A stretch of DNA of 64,000 nucleotides from NCBI RefSeq assembly GCF_025562715.2, contig NZ_JAPFCC010000001.1, positions 310,001 to 374,000 of the forward strand, in the 5' to 3' direction. Each line of letters begins with the position of its first letter. Position 1 is the first letter of the stretch. The notes under the pieces were generated by a model, which did not search any database, had not been told where the DNA came from, and was given only the letters and a program-made list of their open reading frames with translations. A program made the position numbers and the translations under genes. Below are positions 43,385 to 52,280 of this stretch, piece after piece. This stretch comes from Endozoicomonas gorgoniicola (GTDB lineage: Bacteria > Pseudomonadota > Gammaproteobacteria > Pseudomonadales > Endozoicomonadaceae).

Positions 43385-44716
43385 TTAGCTTTTCTTTCGA
43401 CGCAGTGGTTCAAAGCCTGCATCGACTGCAGTACTGGAGGTGTCAGAAGGCTCACGACGTTTACCGATGTTTTTCTTCACACGATGACGAGCTTTGGATT
43501 TGTCGACGTCTTTTTTATTGGCCTTTTTCTTTTTCGATCCTGCCGCTTTACCGGAAGCCTTGACCTTTTTCGGACCTTTCCATGAACCGCGCAGCTCTTT
43601 AATGGAGCGCTTTTCAAAACGGGTTTTCAGGTAACGCTCAATACTGGACATCAGGTTCCATTCGTTAGGGCCAATCAGGGCAATAGCCAGCCCTTTGTCA
43701 CCGGCACGTCCGGTACGGCCAATTCGATGCACATAATCGTCACCACTTCGGGCCATATCGAAATTAATAACCAGTTGCACACCTTTAATGTCCAGACCCC
43801 GGGCTGCTACGTCTGTGGCGACCAGTATATTGATCTGGCCATCCTGAAACCGGTTCATAATCTGTTTGCGGTGTTTGTGATCCATATCACCGTGCAGTAC
43901 ACCCACCTGTAACCCCTGCCTTTCCAGCAGATTAAACAGATGCTCGGCATTGTTGCGGGTATTGGAAAAGACCAGTGCTTTGTCAAAGGGTTCGTGCTTC
44001 AGCAGCCAGCTCAACAGACGTTCCTTGTGCGGATTGTCGTCAGACAGCATGATCTGCTGGTGAATGTTTTCATGCTTGTCGCGGGCTGTACTGAGGGTAA
44101 TGGTTTCCGGGTTTGTCAGTACAAGCCGGATAAGCTCGCCCATGCCTTTGGGTTTCATCGTGGCAGAAAACAACAGGGTCTGGCGTTCTTTACGGCATTC
44201 GTCAGCAATTTTAAGCATATCGGGGCTGAAGCCAAAGTCGAGCATCCGGTCAGCTTCGTCCAGCACCAGATATTCGAGGTCTCTGAAATCGGTGTTGCTG
44301 TTTTCCATGTGTTCCAGCAGGCGCCCCGGCGTGGCGATCAGGATTTCCGGGTTCTTGCGCAGGGTGTTAACCTGATGGCGGAAATCGTCACCACCGGTAA
44401 TGATGCCTGCTTTCAGCCAGGTAAAGCCCGCCAGTTTTTCACACTCTGTCATAACCTGACGTGCCAGTTCCCGGGTGGGTACCAGAATCAGCCCCCGGGT
44501 GCTGGAACGGGGTGCCGGATTATTCTGCATGTGATGCAGCATGGGCAACAGAAAAGCGGCTGTTTTACCACTGCCGGTCTCTGCGTTGACGATAAGGTCC
44601 TTGCCTTTTAACACCTCAGGAATTGTGGCTTCCTGAACGGGCGTTGCCTGAGTGAATTGCTGTTGGTCCAGAGCCTTTTGCAGGCGTTCATGCAGTGCCA
44701 GTTCGGAGAAAATCAA
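43385..44716 (-). CDS. DEAD-box ATP-dependent RNA helicase (SrmB-like)
   Basis: All helicase motifs are present: Q motif TQATPVQEATIP, Walker A NAETGSGKT, PTRELA, TPGRLLEHM, LDEADRMLDFGF, SATMKPKG, and domain 2 with VLVATDVAARGLDIKG-type and HRIGRTGRAG. The C-terminal 75 residues are Lys/Arg-rich (KKKKANKKDVDKSKARHR), as in ribosome-assembly helicases. Among E. coli proteins it is closest in style to SrmB, which acts early in large-subunit assembly; RhlE is an alternative. Cytoplasmic; 443 aa. Confidence 0.9.
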   Translation of the reverse strand: MIFSELALHERLQKALDQQQFTQATPVQEATIPEVLKGKDLIVNAETGSGKTAAFLLPMLHHMQNNPAPRSSTRGLILVPTRELARQVMTECEKLAGFTWLKAGIITGGDDFRHQVNTLRKNPEILIATPGRLLEHMENSNTDFRDLEYLVLDEADRMLDFGFSPDMLKIADECRKERQTLLFSATMKPKGMGELIRLVLTNPETITLSTARDKHENIHQQIMLSDDNPHKERLLSWLLKHEPFDKALVFSNTRNNAEHLFNLLERQGLQVGVLHGDMDHKHRKQIMNRFQDGQINILVATDVAARGLDIKGVQLVINFDMARSGDDYVHRIGRTGRAGDKGLAIALIGPNEWNLMSSIERYLKTRFEKRSIKELRGSWKGPKKVKASGKAAGSKKKKANKKDVDKSKARHRVKKNIGKRREPSDTSSTAVDAGFEPLRRKKS

Positions 44717-44787
44717 GGGCGGGTCCTCGGCAGAAAATGATGGGAAATTTGAGAGGCAGGCATTCTATGTGGGAAGGACTGAAAAAG

Positions 44788-45678
44788 CTATCTCCTAACT
44801 GAACAAGGTTCGCCAAACAGCATGTCTGTGACAACATCTGAAAGCGCGTCTGAGAACTCGTTTAACCAGCGGTAATGCTCTGCCATCTGCAATGTGTTGT
44901 AGACAAAAACGCCTTTTTTGATCAGCAACAGTCCGGTTTGGCTACCTAAACTGACGACTCCTCCATCGGTCATGTCCAGGGCGTTCAGTCCATAAGTCGT
45001 TTCAAGGAACTGTATGATAAGAGTTGACTTATAAGTAACCAGATAACCGACTACTTTTACATGGTCTTCGACTTTATTGCTGACAATCCCGCGAACCGAC
45101 AGCTCAGATTCGCCTTCAGTATGGGAGTAGCCATTCTGGTGCTGTTCAAAAACATCCCCTACCGCGTCTCCGATCGGACTCAGCAATAGATTCATGGCTT
45201 CAAACAGCACAAGCCCACTGAGAAGACTGACGTAGCCGGGGTAAAGTCTGTAGGTCATTATGAGGGGCAGGCCGATTGATATGGCATCTTCTGCCAGATC
45301 GTCCAGGGAGTTTTGTAAAAAATGGCTGATCTGGTCAAGAACAGAGGAGGCAGTACTGGAAGTCAGCTGTTGTAATCGTTCCTGTGGACTGGTTGGTAAT
45401 TCCTGAATACTGATAATGTTACAGATGTTTCTTTTTACCCAGGGGGTGGGGCAACGATCAAGGAATTTTGAGTCGTCAGGAAGCCTTTTGCTGGTCATGA
45501 CCTTTTCAAAAAGCGGATCATCATTACAGACCAGCGTGGATTCGTTGCCGGAGGTATCGATCAGGCACAGTTTCCCATCCCACTGGCCGAGAGCATAAAC
45601 CTGAGGCGGGGCAAATGCTTTTACCCCTGTGGTGAGTATCGTGAGTACCAGACAAACTAAAAGACAGAAGTATTTCAT
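44788..45678 (-). CDS. Exported protein of unknown function, 296 aa
   Basis: The N terminus MKYFCLLVCLVLTILTTGVK is a signal peptide cleaved near Ala22. The first third has several Cys (CLID, LVCND, RCPTPW, NICNI) suggesting disulphides. The rest is mainly hydrophobic helix, with possible membrane-embedded segments at about 137-165 and 225-250. No family recognised. It is divergent from the frameshifted secreted gene at 45830, and the two could share a regulatory region of about 150 bp. Confidence 0.65.
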   Translation of the reverse strand: MKYFCLLVCLVLTILTTGVKAFAPPQVYALGQWDGKLCLIDTSGNESTLVCNDDPLFEKVMTSKRLPDDSKFLDRCPTPWVKRNICNIISIQELPTSPQERLQQLTSSTASSVLDQISHFLQNSLDDLAEDAISIGLPLIMTYRLYPGYVSLLSGLVLFEAMNLLLSPIGDAVGDVFEQHQNGYSHTEGESELSVRGIVSNKVEDHVKVVGYLVTYKSTLIIQFLETTYGLNALDMTDGGVVSLGSQTGLLLIKKGVFVYNTLQMAEHYRWLNEFSDALSDVVTDMLFGEPCSVRR

Positions 45679-45829
45679 GAAGCAGGGTACTTCTGGTTAT
45701 TTGGTTATTAAATTAAAGTTTCTGAGGTGAATTATGTATTAACCCTTTTTTGGTTAATAATTTGCCATCTCAGGGCTGAGTTGCTATTTGATGATAGAAT
45801 AAGAGTCTTTAAATGCGAATGGAGGTTTT

Positions 45830-46895
45830 ATGTACGCCTTCTTGCGGTTTGTTGTCTTTATCGTTTTTCAGCTAGGTCTGGCAGAAGCAGGCGAGTTTAG
45901 AATTGATGTTTATAATGCAACGAATTTTCTTTGTGAGCATGATCCTGAAGAAAGCTGTTCTAAAGAAAGCTGTCCTGATGAAGTTCCGATCTCTCCAATA
46001 ACACTTCAACAGCTTCCGTTTATCCGGAGTATTTATGTTTCACATAATTCAAGCCAGTATTTCATCTACTCAAATGCCGAAAATCCAGGGACTCCTGAGT
46101 TACCTCCTATGGCGAATCCGCAATTGCGGCGTGTAGCACTCAAAAGTGCGCCAGCCAATACCGGAAAAAACAAAAAAAAAATCGAATTGTGAGTTATTAA
46201 GCAGCAACACTGACACGTCTTTTGTTCCGAAGCAGGTTGTCATCAGCAAGGCAGGTAGTAGTATGTTTCTTGCTGCAACTACCTGGGCGAATGGTAAGAC
46301 CTCTCGTCGCACAATGTCCGGAGACCCTCTTTCATTGATCAATGTACTGATGAACTTTGAGGATGGTATGGGGCGCAGGGACGTTCGTTATAGCAATAAA
46401 CACAAAAAGTGGATGATTAAAGATGATGATGCCCGTGTGGTTCCGGGTCTTTCGTCTTCCTTTTTTTATAACAGGTTGCAGTTTGATAACGCCTTTTATG
46501 ACGGCATTCTTGATGTTGATGGCGAATGTGCAATTTATGGAGTGGTTGTGCATTACAGACATGCCATTGAGTGGAATAAGCGCAGGGCTCCCCATCAGAT
46601 TGTTGTTGGATTCCAGCTGGTCAATCTGTTAGATCCTTCAAACCTGTTCATTCAGATTACAAACTGGGAAAACGACGAACAGCACGTTTCTTACTATTAT
46701 TGCGACCCCGGAACATCGGCTGATTGTCCGCTGCTGGGTGAGGCAGGCAGCCAGGTCGACGGGCAAACGGAAGAAGAGGCTGATTCAATGCCTGCTGCCT
46801 ATGATAACGAAAGCTTTGAGTTTGATAAGGATGATTGGCCAGATCCTCCGGGGGCAGCAGGCTGTAGTGGATTCATGATATCGTCAGGCTCATAG
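45830..46895 (+). pseudogene. Secreted protein interrupted at a ten-A tract
   Basis: Two frames join into one protein of about 355 residues. The first (45830-46192) starts after a GGAGG site with a signal peptide (MYAFLRFVVFIVFQLGLAEA) and runs to NTGKNKKKIEL and a stop. The second continues from the same place with KKKSNCELLSSNTDTSFVPK to 46895. The switch is a run of ten A at 46172-46181; nine A would give a single continuous frame. The long second frame has good coding character and no ribosome site of its own. No family recognised. It may be a pseudogene, a slippage-dependent gene or a sequencing artefact. Confidence 0.7.
46172..46181 (+). other. Ten-A tract at the frame switch of a secreted-protein gene
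   Basis: Ten A follow GGAAAAAAC; codons AAA AAA AAA end in ATC, leading to a stop at 46190. Losing one A joins the upstream signal-peptide part to 236 downstream codons. This is the second such tract in the window (compare 36049-36058). Confidence 0.8.
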
Positions 46896-46920
46896 GTGGC
46901 TTAATGTCAGGTATGGGCTG

Positions 46921-47237
46921 ATGAGCGTTAAAGACAATGGAAAAGTCGTGTGCGTATCAGGCGGATTCGACCCGGTTCACATTGGTCATTTGCGCATGAT
47001 CAACGAAGCGACATCCCTTGGGCGGGTTGTCGTTATTGTTAATTCGGATGACTCGGTTTGTGAAGCACTGGTGCGATTGAAACCGGATTGCTTTGCCAAC
47101 GGGGGGACCGTAACAATGACAACACACCCGAGGTTGAGCTGTGCCGGAAACTGGGCATCCAGTTGCTGTGGAATCTGGGCGGAGAGAAAGTGCAGAGTTC
47201 ATCGGAACTGGTGAAACCCAGTGGAGATGGCCGGTAG
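46921..47237 (+). pseudogene. Cytidylyltransferase-type nucleotidyltransferase remnant
   Basis: The start encodes VCVSGGFDPVHIGHLRMI, the HxGH nucleotide-binding motif of RfaE/TagD-type transferases, up to VVIVNSDD. The next residues (SVCEALVRLKPDCFANGG) belong about 40 residues further on in intact homologues, so an internal piece is missing. After a run of six G (47100-47105) the frame is shifted; with one more G the sequence continues plausibly as DRNNDNTPEVELCRKLGIQL and then GGEKVQSSSELV to a stop at 47237. Internal deletion plus frameshift mark it as a pseudogene. It is convergent with metG. Confidence 0.75.
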
Positions 47238-47265
47238 TCATCTCCACCGATTGCGATCGGAATCG

Positions 47266-49314
47266 TTACATCACCCGCATGCCAGGCTGGGCGCCTTCAT
47301 GAGGTTCCAGAATCCATAGTTCTTTACCGCCAGGACCCGCTGCCAGCACCATACCCTCACTCACGCCGAATTTCATCTTGCGCGGTGCCAGGTTGGCGAC
47401 CATGACCGTATGCTTGCCAATCAGGGCTTCCGGCGCATAGGCTGATTTGATACCGGCGAAAATGTTGCGAGTCTCCGCTTCGCCAATGTCCAGAGTCAGG
47501 CGCAGCAGTTTGCCAGCACCTTCAACGTGTTCGGCGTTAACGATTTTAGCGATACGCAGATCCACTTTGGCGAAGTCGTCAAAGTTGATCTCTTCTGCCA
47601 CCGGCTCTTTTTCCAGCCATTCGTTGCTGGCTGCTTTTACTGCTGGTTTTTGTTCCGCCATTTTTGCCAGAACTTCCTTGCTGGCTTCAATCATGTTGCC
47701 CACCTTATCGGCTTCAACACGGGTCATCAGCGGCTTGAACTTGTTCACTTCGTGATCCAGCAGCAGGGACTGGCTGCCTGCCCATGTCAGTGGCTCAACG
47801 TTCAGGAAGGCTTCAGCCTTAACGGCCATGGCTGGCAGAACCGGCTTCAGGTAGATCATCAGCAGACGGAACAGGTTGATGCCTGCGGTGCAAATATCGT
47901 GCAGTTCCTGATTCTTGCCTTCTTCTTTGGCAACGACCCATGGTTTCACTTCATCAATCCAGGCATTGGCCTTGTCGGCCAGAGCCATTATTTCACGCAT
48001 GGCTTTACCAAACTCACGACCTTCGTACAGTTCGGCAATTCGGTCACCGGCTGTCTGGAAGTCTGCGGTCAGCTCAGGAATCAGGTTGCTGGCAGACAGT
48101 TTGCCACCAAAACGTTTTTTGATGAAACCGGCGTTACGGCTGGCAATGTTCACAACCTTGCCCACCAGGTCGGAGTTAACGCGCTGAATGAAGTCGTCGG
48201 TGTTCAGGTCCAGATCGTCAATGCGGTTAGACAGTTTGGCGGCGTAGTAGTAACGCAGGTATTCCGGATCGAGATGATCCAGATAAGTCCGCGCAGTGAT
48301 AAACGTGCCACGGGACTTGGACATTTTCTTGCCGTTGACGGTCAGGTAACCGTGAACGCTGACACTGGTGGGTGTGCGATAGCCGGTTCCGTGCAGCATC
48401 GCAGGCCAGAACAGGCAGTGGAAGTTAACGATGTCTTTACCGATGAAGTGGTGAACTTCGCAGTCGCTGTCTTTCTTCCAGTAGTCGTCAAAATTCAGGT
48501 CGTCACGACGGTCGCAGAGGTTTTTAAACGCTGCCATGTAACCGATAGGTGCGTCCAGCCATACGTAGAAGTATTTGCCAGGCTCACCCGGAATTTCAAA
48601 ACCGAAGTAAGGCGCATCACGGGAAATGTCCCAGTCCTGCAGCCCGGTATCCAACCATTCCGCCAGCTTGTTAGCGATTTCATCGGAGATGGTGCCGGAG
48701 CGGGTCCACTCTTTCAGGAAGGCGTCGAAGTCGGACAGCTTGAAGAAGAAGTGTTCACTTTCCTTTTCAACCGGAGTCGCGCCGGAAATGGCAGAACGGG
48801 CGTTTTTCAGGTCAGCGGGAGAGTAAGTGGCACCACAGGCTTCACAGTTGTCGCCGTACTGGTCGGGCGTGCCACATTTCGGGCAGTCGCCCTGGATGTA
48901 ACGGTCAGCCAGGAACATTTCTTTTTCAGGGTCGAAAGCCTGAACAATGTTGTGGCTGGCAATATGGCCTTTCTCTTTCAGGGCCAGGTAAATGGCTTCG
49001 GACAGCTCACGGTTTTCATCGGAGTGTGTGGAGTGGTAATTGTCGAATTCCACGTGGAATTCGCTGAAATCGCGCACACGCTCTTTGTTGATCAGGGCGA
49101 CGGACTCTTCCGGTGTAATGCCCTGTTTTTCAGCGTGCAGGCTGATGGCGGTACCGTGGGCATCGTCGGCGCACACGTAGGTGCACTGGTTGCCGAACAG
49201 CTTCTGGAAACGAACCCAGATATCGGTCTGGATGTATTCGACCAGGTGGCCCATGTGCAGTGGCCCGTTGGCATAGGGCAGGGCGCTGGTAACGAGAATT
49301 TTTCTTTGGCTCAT
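47266..49314 (-). CDS. metG: Methionyl-tRNA synthetase
   Basis: Charges tRNA-Met with methionine. The 682-aa sequence has the HIGH-type motif PYANGPLHMGHL (about 15-26), a four-Cys zinc knuckle (CPKCGTPDQYGDNCEACG, about 146-163) and the KMSKS loop (GKKMSKSRGTF, about 333-343). The anticodon-binding helical domain and a C-terminal EMAPII-type tRNA-binding domain (about 580-682, DFAKVDLRIAKIVNAEHVEG) follow, as in the dimeric E. coli enzyme. In many gammaproteobacteria mrp is the divergent neighbour; here about 4.5 kb of other genes separate them. Confidence 0.97.
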   Translation of the reverse strand: MSQRKILVTSALPYANGPLHMGHLVEYIQTDIWVRFQKLFGNQCTYVCADDAHGTAISLHAEKQGITPEESVALINKERVRDFSEFHVEFDNYHSTHSDENRELSEAIYLALKEKGHIASHNIVQAFDPEKEMFLADRYIQGDCPKCGTPDQYGDNCEACGATYSPADLKNARSAISGATPVEKESEHFFFKLSDFDAFLKEWTRSGTISDEIANKLAEWLDTGLQDWDISRDAPYFGFEIPGEPGKYFYVWLDAPIGYMAAFKNLCDRRDDLNFDDYWKKDSDCEVHHFIGKDIVNFHCLFWPAMLHGTGYRTPTSVSVHGYLTVNGKKMSKSRGTFITARTYLDHLDPEYLRYYYAAKLSNRIDDLDLNTDDFIQRVNSDLVGKVVNIASRNAGFIKKRFGGKLSASNLIPELTADFQTAGDRIAELYEGREFGKAMREIMALADKANAWIDEVKPWVVAKEEGKNQELHDICTAGINLFRLLMIYLKPVLPAMAVKAEAFLNVEPLTWAGSQSLLLDHEVNKFKPLMTRVEADKVGNMIEASKEVLAKMAEQKPAVKAASNEWLEKEPVAEEINFDDFAKVDLRIAKIVNAEHVEGAGKLLRLTLDIGEAETRNIFAGIKSAYAPEALIGKHTVMVANLAPRKMKFGVSEGMVLAAGPGGKELWILEPHEGAQPGMRVM

Positions 49315-49460
49315 GCGTGTACTGTTTCGCTCGAACTGGCAGATTTTGGAAATTAATCAGCCATTATACTGCATTGTGTTCAGGGAGCCATAAGGGGAAG
49401 GAGTATCGGTAAGGTCAGGAAAACGCAGTCAGCGGTTTCCTGACCTCAGGGCAATCAGGC

Positions 49461-51461
49461 TCAGGCGTTACTGGTACCTGACTCTGCTGTCGGATTCTCG
49501 AAAAGGTCTTTAACCGGGGTCACAATAACAGTCAGGTTATCTCCGGAGCCTGCTCTGAAGGCATGATCCCGAATGCTGACTGCCAGATTTTCCGGGGATA
49601 TATCTGGTTTTTCTGTACACAATCTTTTTACCAGTCGTGTGATTTGCTCATTGGTTGCCACTTCGGGAATACCGTCACAGAACTGGATCAGGAATCCATT
49701 GGGGTCAAGTTCACCTTCTTCATAAACGGTAACAAAGGGTTTCGGGCTGGTCACGCCATTGTAGTGATGATCGCCTATTGTGGCGACACAGCTCATGCCC
49801 GCATCGCCTTCAGGCGTGTCAATGCTTTTTACCCGGATCTGGCTTGGTTTTCTGGGGTGTGGCGCAACGAAGCCGCCACGCTCGTGAACCATTTTATTGA
49901 ACCGGGACTCTTTGTTGTCCGGATTGTCTTCTGGCAACAGTTCAGCATCTTCAGACAACTGGATGCAGGCATTCTCTTCTGATGGCGCTTTATTCGGATT
50001 GATAAATACAGAACGGCTGTCGCCCGTGTTGATGATGCATAAATGCTTGCCGATGACGGCTGCGCAGTTGAGTGAGCTGCCTCCCATCCTGTAATCGCCC
50101 TGTCGGTCCAGGTCAACAATGGCTGCCTGGCAGGCTCCGACCATACCGATTCTGGTAAATTCTTCTCTGTTCATGGTACTGAGACGTTTGACCAGTGCCC
50201 GGGGTAGAGCTTTGCCGCTTTCAATGGCTGCGGAGTTGTCGCCAGTTGCCTGTCCGGTATCTTTTGTGTGTCCGTCAAGTACGGCTGTTATTCTGACCGG
50301 AACCCATTGACCAGCAATAACACCATGCTCGCGTTGGGCTACGACAACGTCTTCCATTCCGTAGCCGACATTTCCATCAGCTCCGGCCATGCCGGTGGCG
50401 GGCAGTTCTTTAGACATCATTTGAAATCTTTGCAGGTATTCAATACGTCCAAGCTGGGTAGTGCCATCCAGAAGCTTCTGAAACCTGCCATGTACCTGTT
50501 CGTTAAACTGCTCTTCTTTACCTTGTTCTCTGGCTCTGTTCCTGTTTTCTTTCAGTTCATCTTCAAGTAAAGCGGCATTCGTCGTTATTTGATAATCAAG
50601 GTCCTGCAACTCCGGCAACGATATACCATGGGTTGTTACTGGCGTTTTAAACTGAACCTGTTGTTTGCAGGTCTCTACAGGCTGTCCTTTGACATGCCCG
50701 GTTGTCACCAGTTTTTCTTTCTGAGGAAGGCTTAGTTCCTGAGCTTCTAAACGTGTCCGGGGGGTTGCTTTTCTGCGTACCCTCAGTTCTGTCATTAACC
50801 AGTCCACTAGTAACGACTCTTGTTCTTTGTCTCTGTATGAACTTGACACTCTTATGGCCAGTTCTTCTACCGGCTTTCTCAGGATTGAACACAGCTCCTG
50901 AAAAAAAGCTCTTTTGGTGACCTCTGTTTTGAAGTCAGATTCAAATTCCGGGCTTACACTGGACTTCAAAAAAGTCATGAGATGATCGAAGTCTCCCTCC
51001 CTTAAAGAGGGTAATCCGGAAACCTGCTGGTTTTTAGCGCGGTCGCCGTATGCTCTGGCGGTTGCAAGGAAGGGCGTTTTTGCGGATTCCTCAATACTGT
51101 CTACAAAGGGGGTTAACCCTGATGGTGTCAGGCTGTCAACAGAGTTGATTGCTATCCCCCGGTCTGCCAGATGGGTTCTGTTTGCATAGTTATTGAGGCT
51201 GCTCGCCATATTGTCCTGATATTCTTTAAATGTTTTGTTTTCAGGGTCTTTTACGGTGACTAACCATGACTTTGACCAGCCCCAATTGGTATTGGTCTGC
51301 CCGAACTTTTCATTAAACTCCTTCTCCGACATCACTGTCCCGTCCCGTGACATACCCAGTTGTTCCCCGGGGTTGGTTTTTTCGTACCGACGAATGGTTC
51401 TGCAAAATTCGTACGCGGAAGGGTAAGCATCGATTCCGGGAGCGCCGCCACTGGCATCCAT
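49461..51461 (-). CDS. PP2C-type serine/threonine phosphatase with long unknown N-terminal region
   Basis: The C-terminal half is a PP2C domain: VLDGHTKD (about 392-399, the metal-binding DGH), GGSSLNCAAVIGKH and INTGDSRS (about 457-482, equivalent to G-S-T-A...N-x-GDSR), a QFCDGIPE segment in place of L-A-[ST]-DG-[LV]-[WT]-[DE], and GSGDNLTVIV (about 639-648, the D-N metal motif). The first 370 residues are unlike known families and helical. No signal peptide. PP2C enzymes reverse Ser/Thr phosphorylation with Mn or Mg. The unusual length, N-terminal extension and location between metG and mrp suggest an acquired gene, possibly an effector that acts on host phosphoproteins; that role is inference. 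Confidence 0.78.
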   Translation of the reverse strand: MDASGGAPGIDAYPSAYEFCRTIRRYEKTNPGEQLGMSRDGTVMSEKEFNEKFGQTNTNWGWSKSWLVTVKDPENKTFKEYQDNMASSLNNYANRTHLADRGIAINSVDSLTPSGLTPFVDSIEESAKTPFLATARAYGDRAKNQQVSGLPSLREGDFDHLMTFLKSSVSPEFESDFKTEVTKRAFFQELCSILRKPVEELAIRVSSSYRDKEQESLLVDWLMTELRVRRKATPRTRLEAQELSLPQKEKLVTTGHVKGQPVETCKQQVQFKTPVTTHGISLPELQDLDYQITTNAALLEDELKENRNRAREQGKEEQFNEQVHGRFQKLLDGTTQLGRIEYLQRFQMMSKELPATGMAGADGNVGYGMEDVVVAQREHGVIAGQWVPVRITAVLDGHTKDTGQATGDNSAAIESGKALPRALVKRLSTMNREEFTRIGMVGACQAAIVDLDRQGDYRMGGSSLNCAAVIGKHLCIINTGDSRSVFINPNKAPSEENACIQLSEDAELLPEDNPDNKESRFNKMVHERGGFVAPHPRKPSQIRVKSIDTPEGDAGMSCVATIGDHHYNGVTSPKPFVTVYEEGELDPNGFLIQFCDGIPEVATNEQITRLVKRLCTEKPDISPENLAVSIRDHAFRAGSGDNLTVIVTPVKDLFENPTAESGTSNA

Positions 51462-51818
51462 AGTTGTATCTCGTGTTCAGGGTAAGGGATGACATTTCTA
51501 TCGGCGCAGCTTCTGTAAGCCTGATTAAAAATTGTCACTGTTGCTGACCTCAGGCTCGGGGTAAACTATTAACCGTACATTCAAGGTGGGAAGTGCTGAA
51601 AAGTGTAAATATACGCATTGCTCTTTTGTTGACGCAGGAGCAGACTTGCCCGCCTTTTTTTCTTTCAGAAACCTGAAATTTTTTGCAGGTTTTTTGTCAC
51701 GGCTGTTTGGGCAGAACTGACGGTAGACCCGGATCATCGTCAGCCAGTGTTCGCCCGATCCACGTTTAATTTCAATGACCGGTAGACCGGAACCGGGAAG
51801 GCAGGTATTGTTAAATCC
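51462..51818. other. Intergenic region between PP2C and DnaT-domain genes
   Basis: About 357 bp separating divergent genes. A minus-strand frame (51525-51917) crosses it but overlaps the DnaT-domain gene and shows no recognisable family. I see no reliable feature. Confidence 0.45.
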
Positions 51819-52280
51819 ATGACCGAAGAGGATCGAAAACAGCGTTATATTCGTCAACGCAACGCCGGTGCATTGCCCTGGGAACTTGAAGAGTCGACAC
51901 CTGTCGAGCCGGAACATCCGGTTTTTTCTCAGGGTGTTCAGCAGGAAGTGCCGGCTGCACCCGCGAACGAAGGTGCCAGGGTGCAGCCTTTACCGGACGA
52001 TTTTCAACCTGACCCGGTATATATCGAGTTTCTCGAGGTTCACCATGGCATTGATCGTGAGTTTACCCTGGCTCAGCTGGTTGAGTTCAAACTGTACTGG
52101 CGTGAAACGGGGGAAGCACGCAAGGCATGGCAGAACAAGTTCAAGAACCATGTGATCTACCAGTGGAAGCGGAGCCAAAGTGAAACAGGGCAGAGAGCTA
52201 ATCGATCAACAGCTGAAAAGCTTACAGACACCAGCTGGGCAGACGGCATACAGCTCGACTTCGACGACGCCGACGACTGA
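51819..52280 (+). CDS. DnaT-domain protein (primosome-type)
   Basis: A 153-aa protein. The N-terminal 60 residues are charged and flexible. The C-terminal domain (about 68-125) has the DnaT C-terminal pattern: YIEFLEVHHGIDREFTLAQL, VEFKLYWRETGEARKAW and NKFKNHVIYQW. DnaT helps load the DnaB helicase during replication restart by binding single-stranded DNA. The next gene overlaps by 101 bp and encodes a replication-P-like protein, so the two likely form a helicase-loading pair. The 350 bp upstream hold no recognisable gene. Confidence 0.78.
   Translation: MTEEDRKQRYIRQRNAGALPWELEESTPVEPEHPVFSQGVQQEVPAAPANEGARVQPLPDDFQPDPVYIEFLEVHHGIDREFTLAQLVEFKLYWRETGEARKAWQNKFKNHVIYQWKRSQSETGQRANRSTAEKLTDTSWADGIQLDFDDADD

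Noticed and set aside
47527..49356. 609-codon open frame on the plus strand opposite metG
   Set aside because: It is the mirror of metG codon usage; no ribosome site, no recognisable domain, and metG is certain on the other strand.
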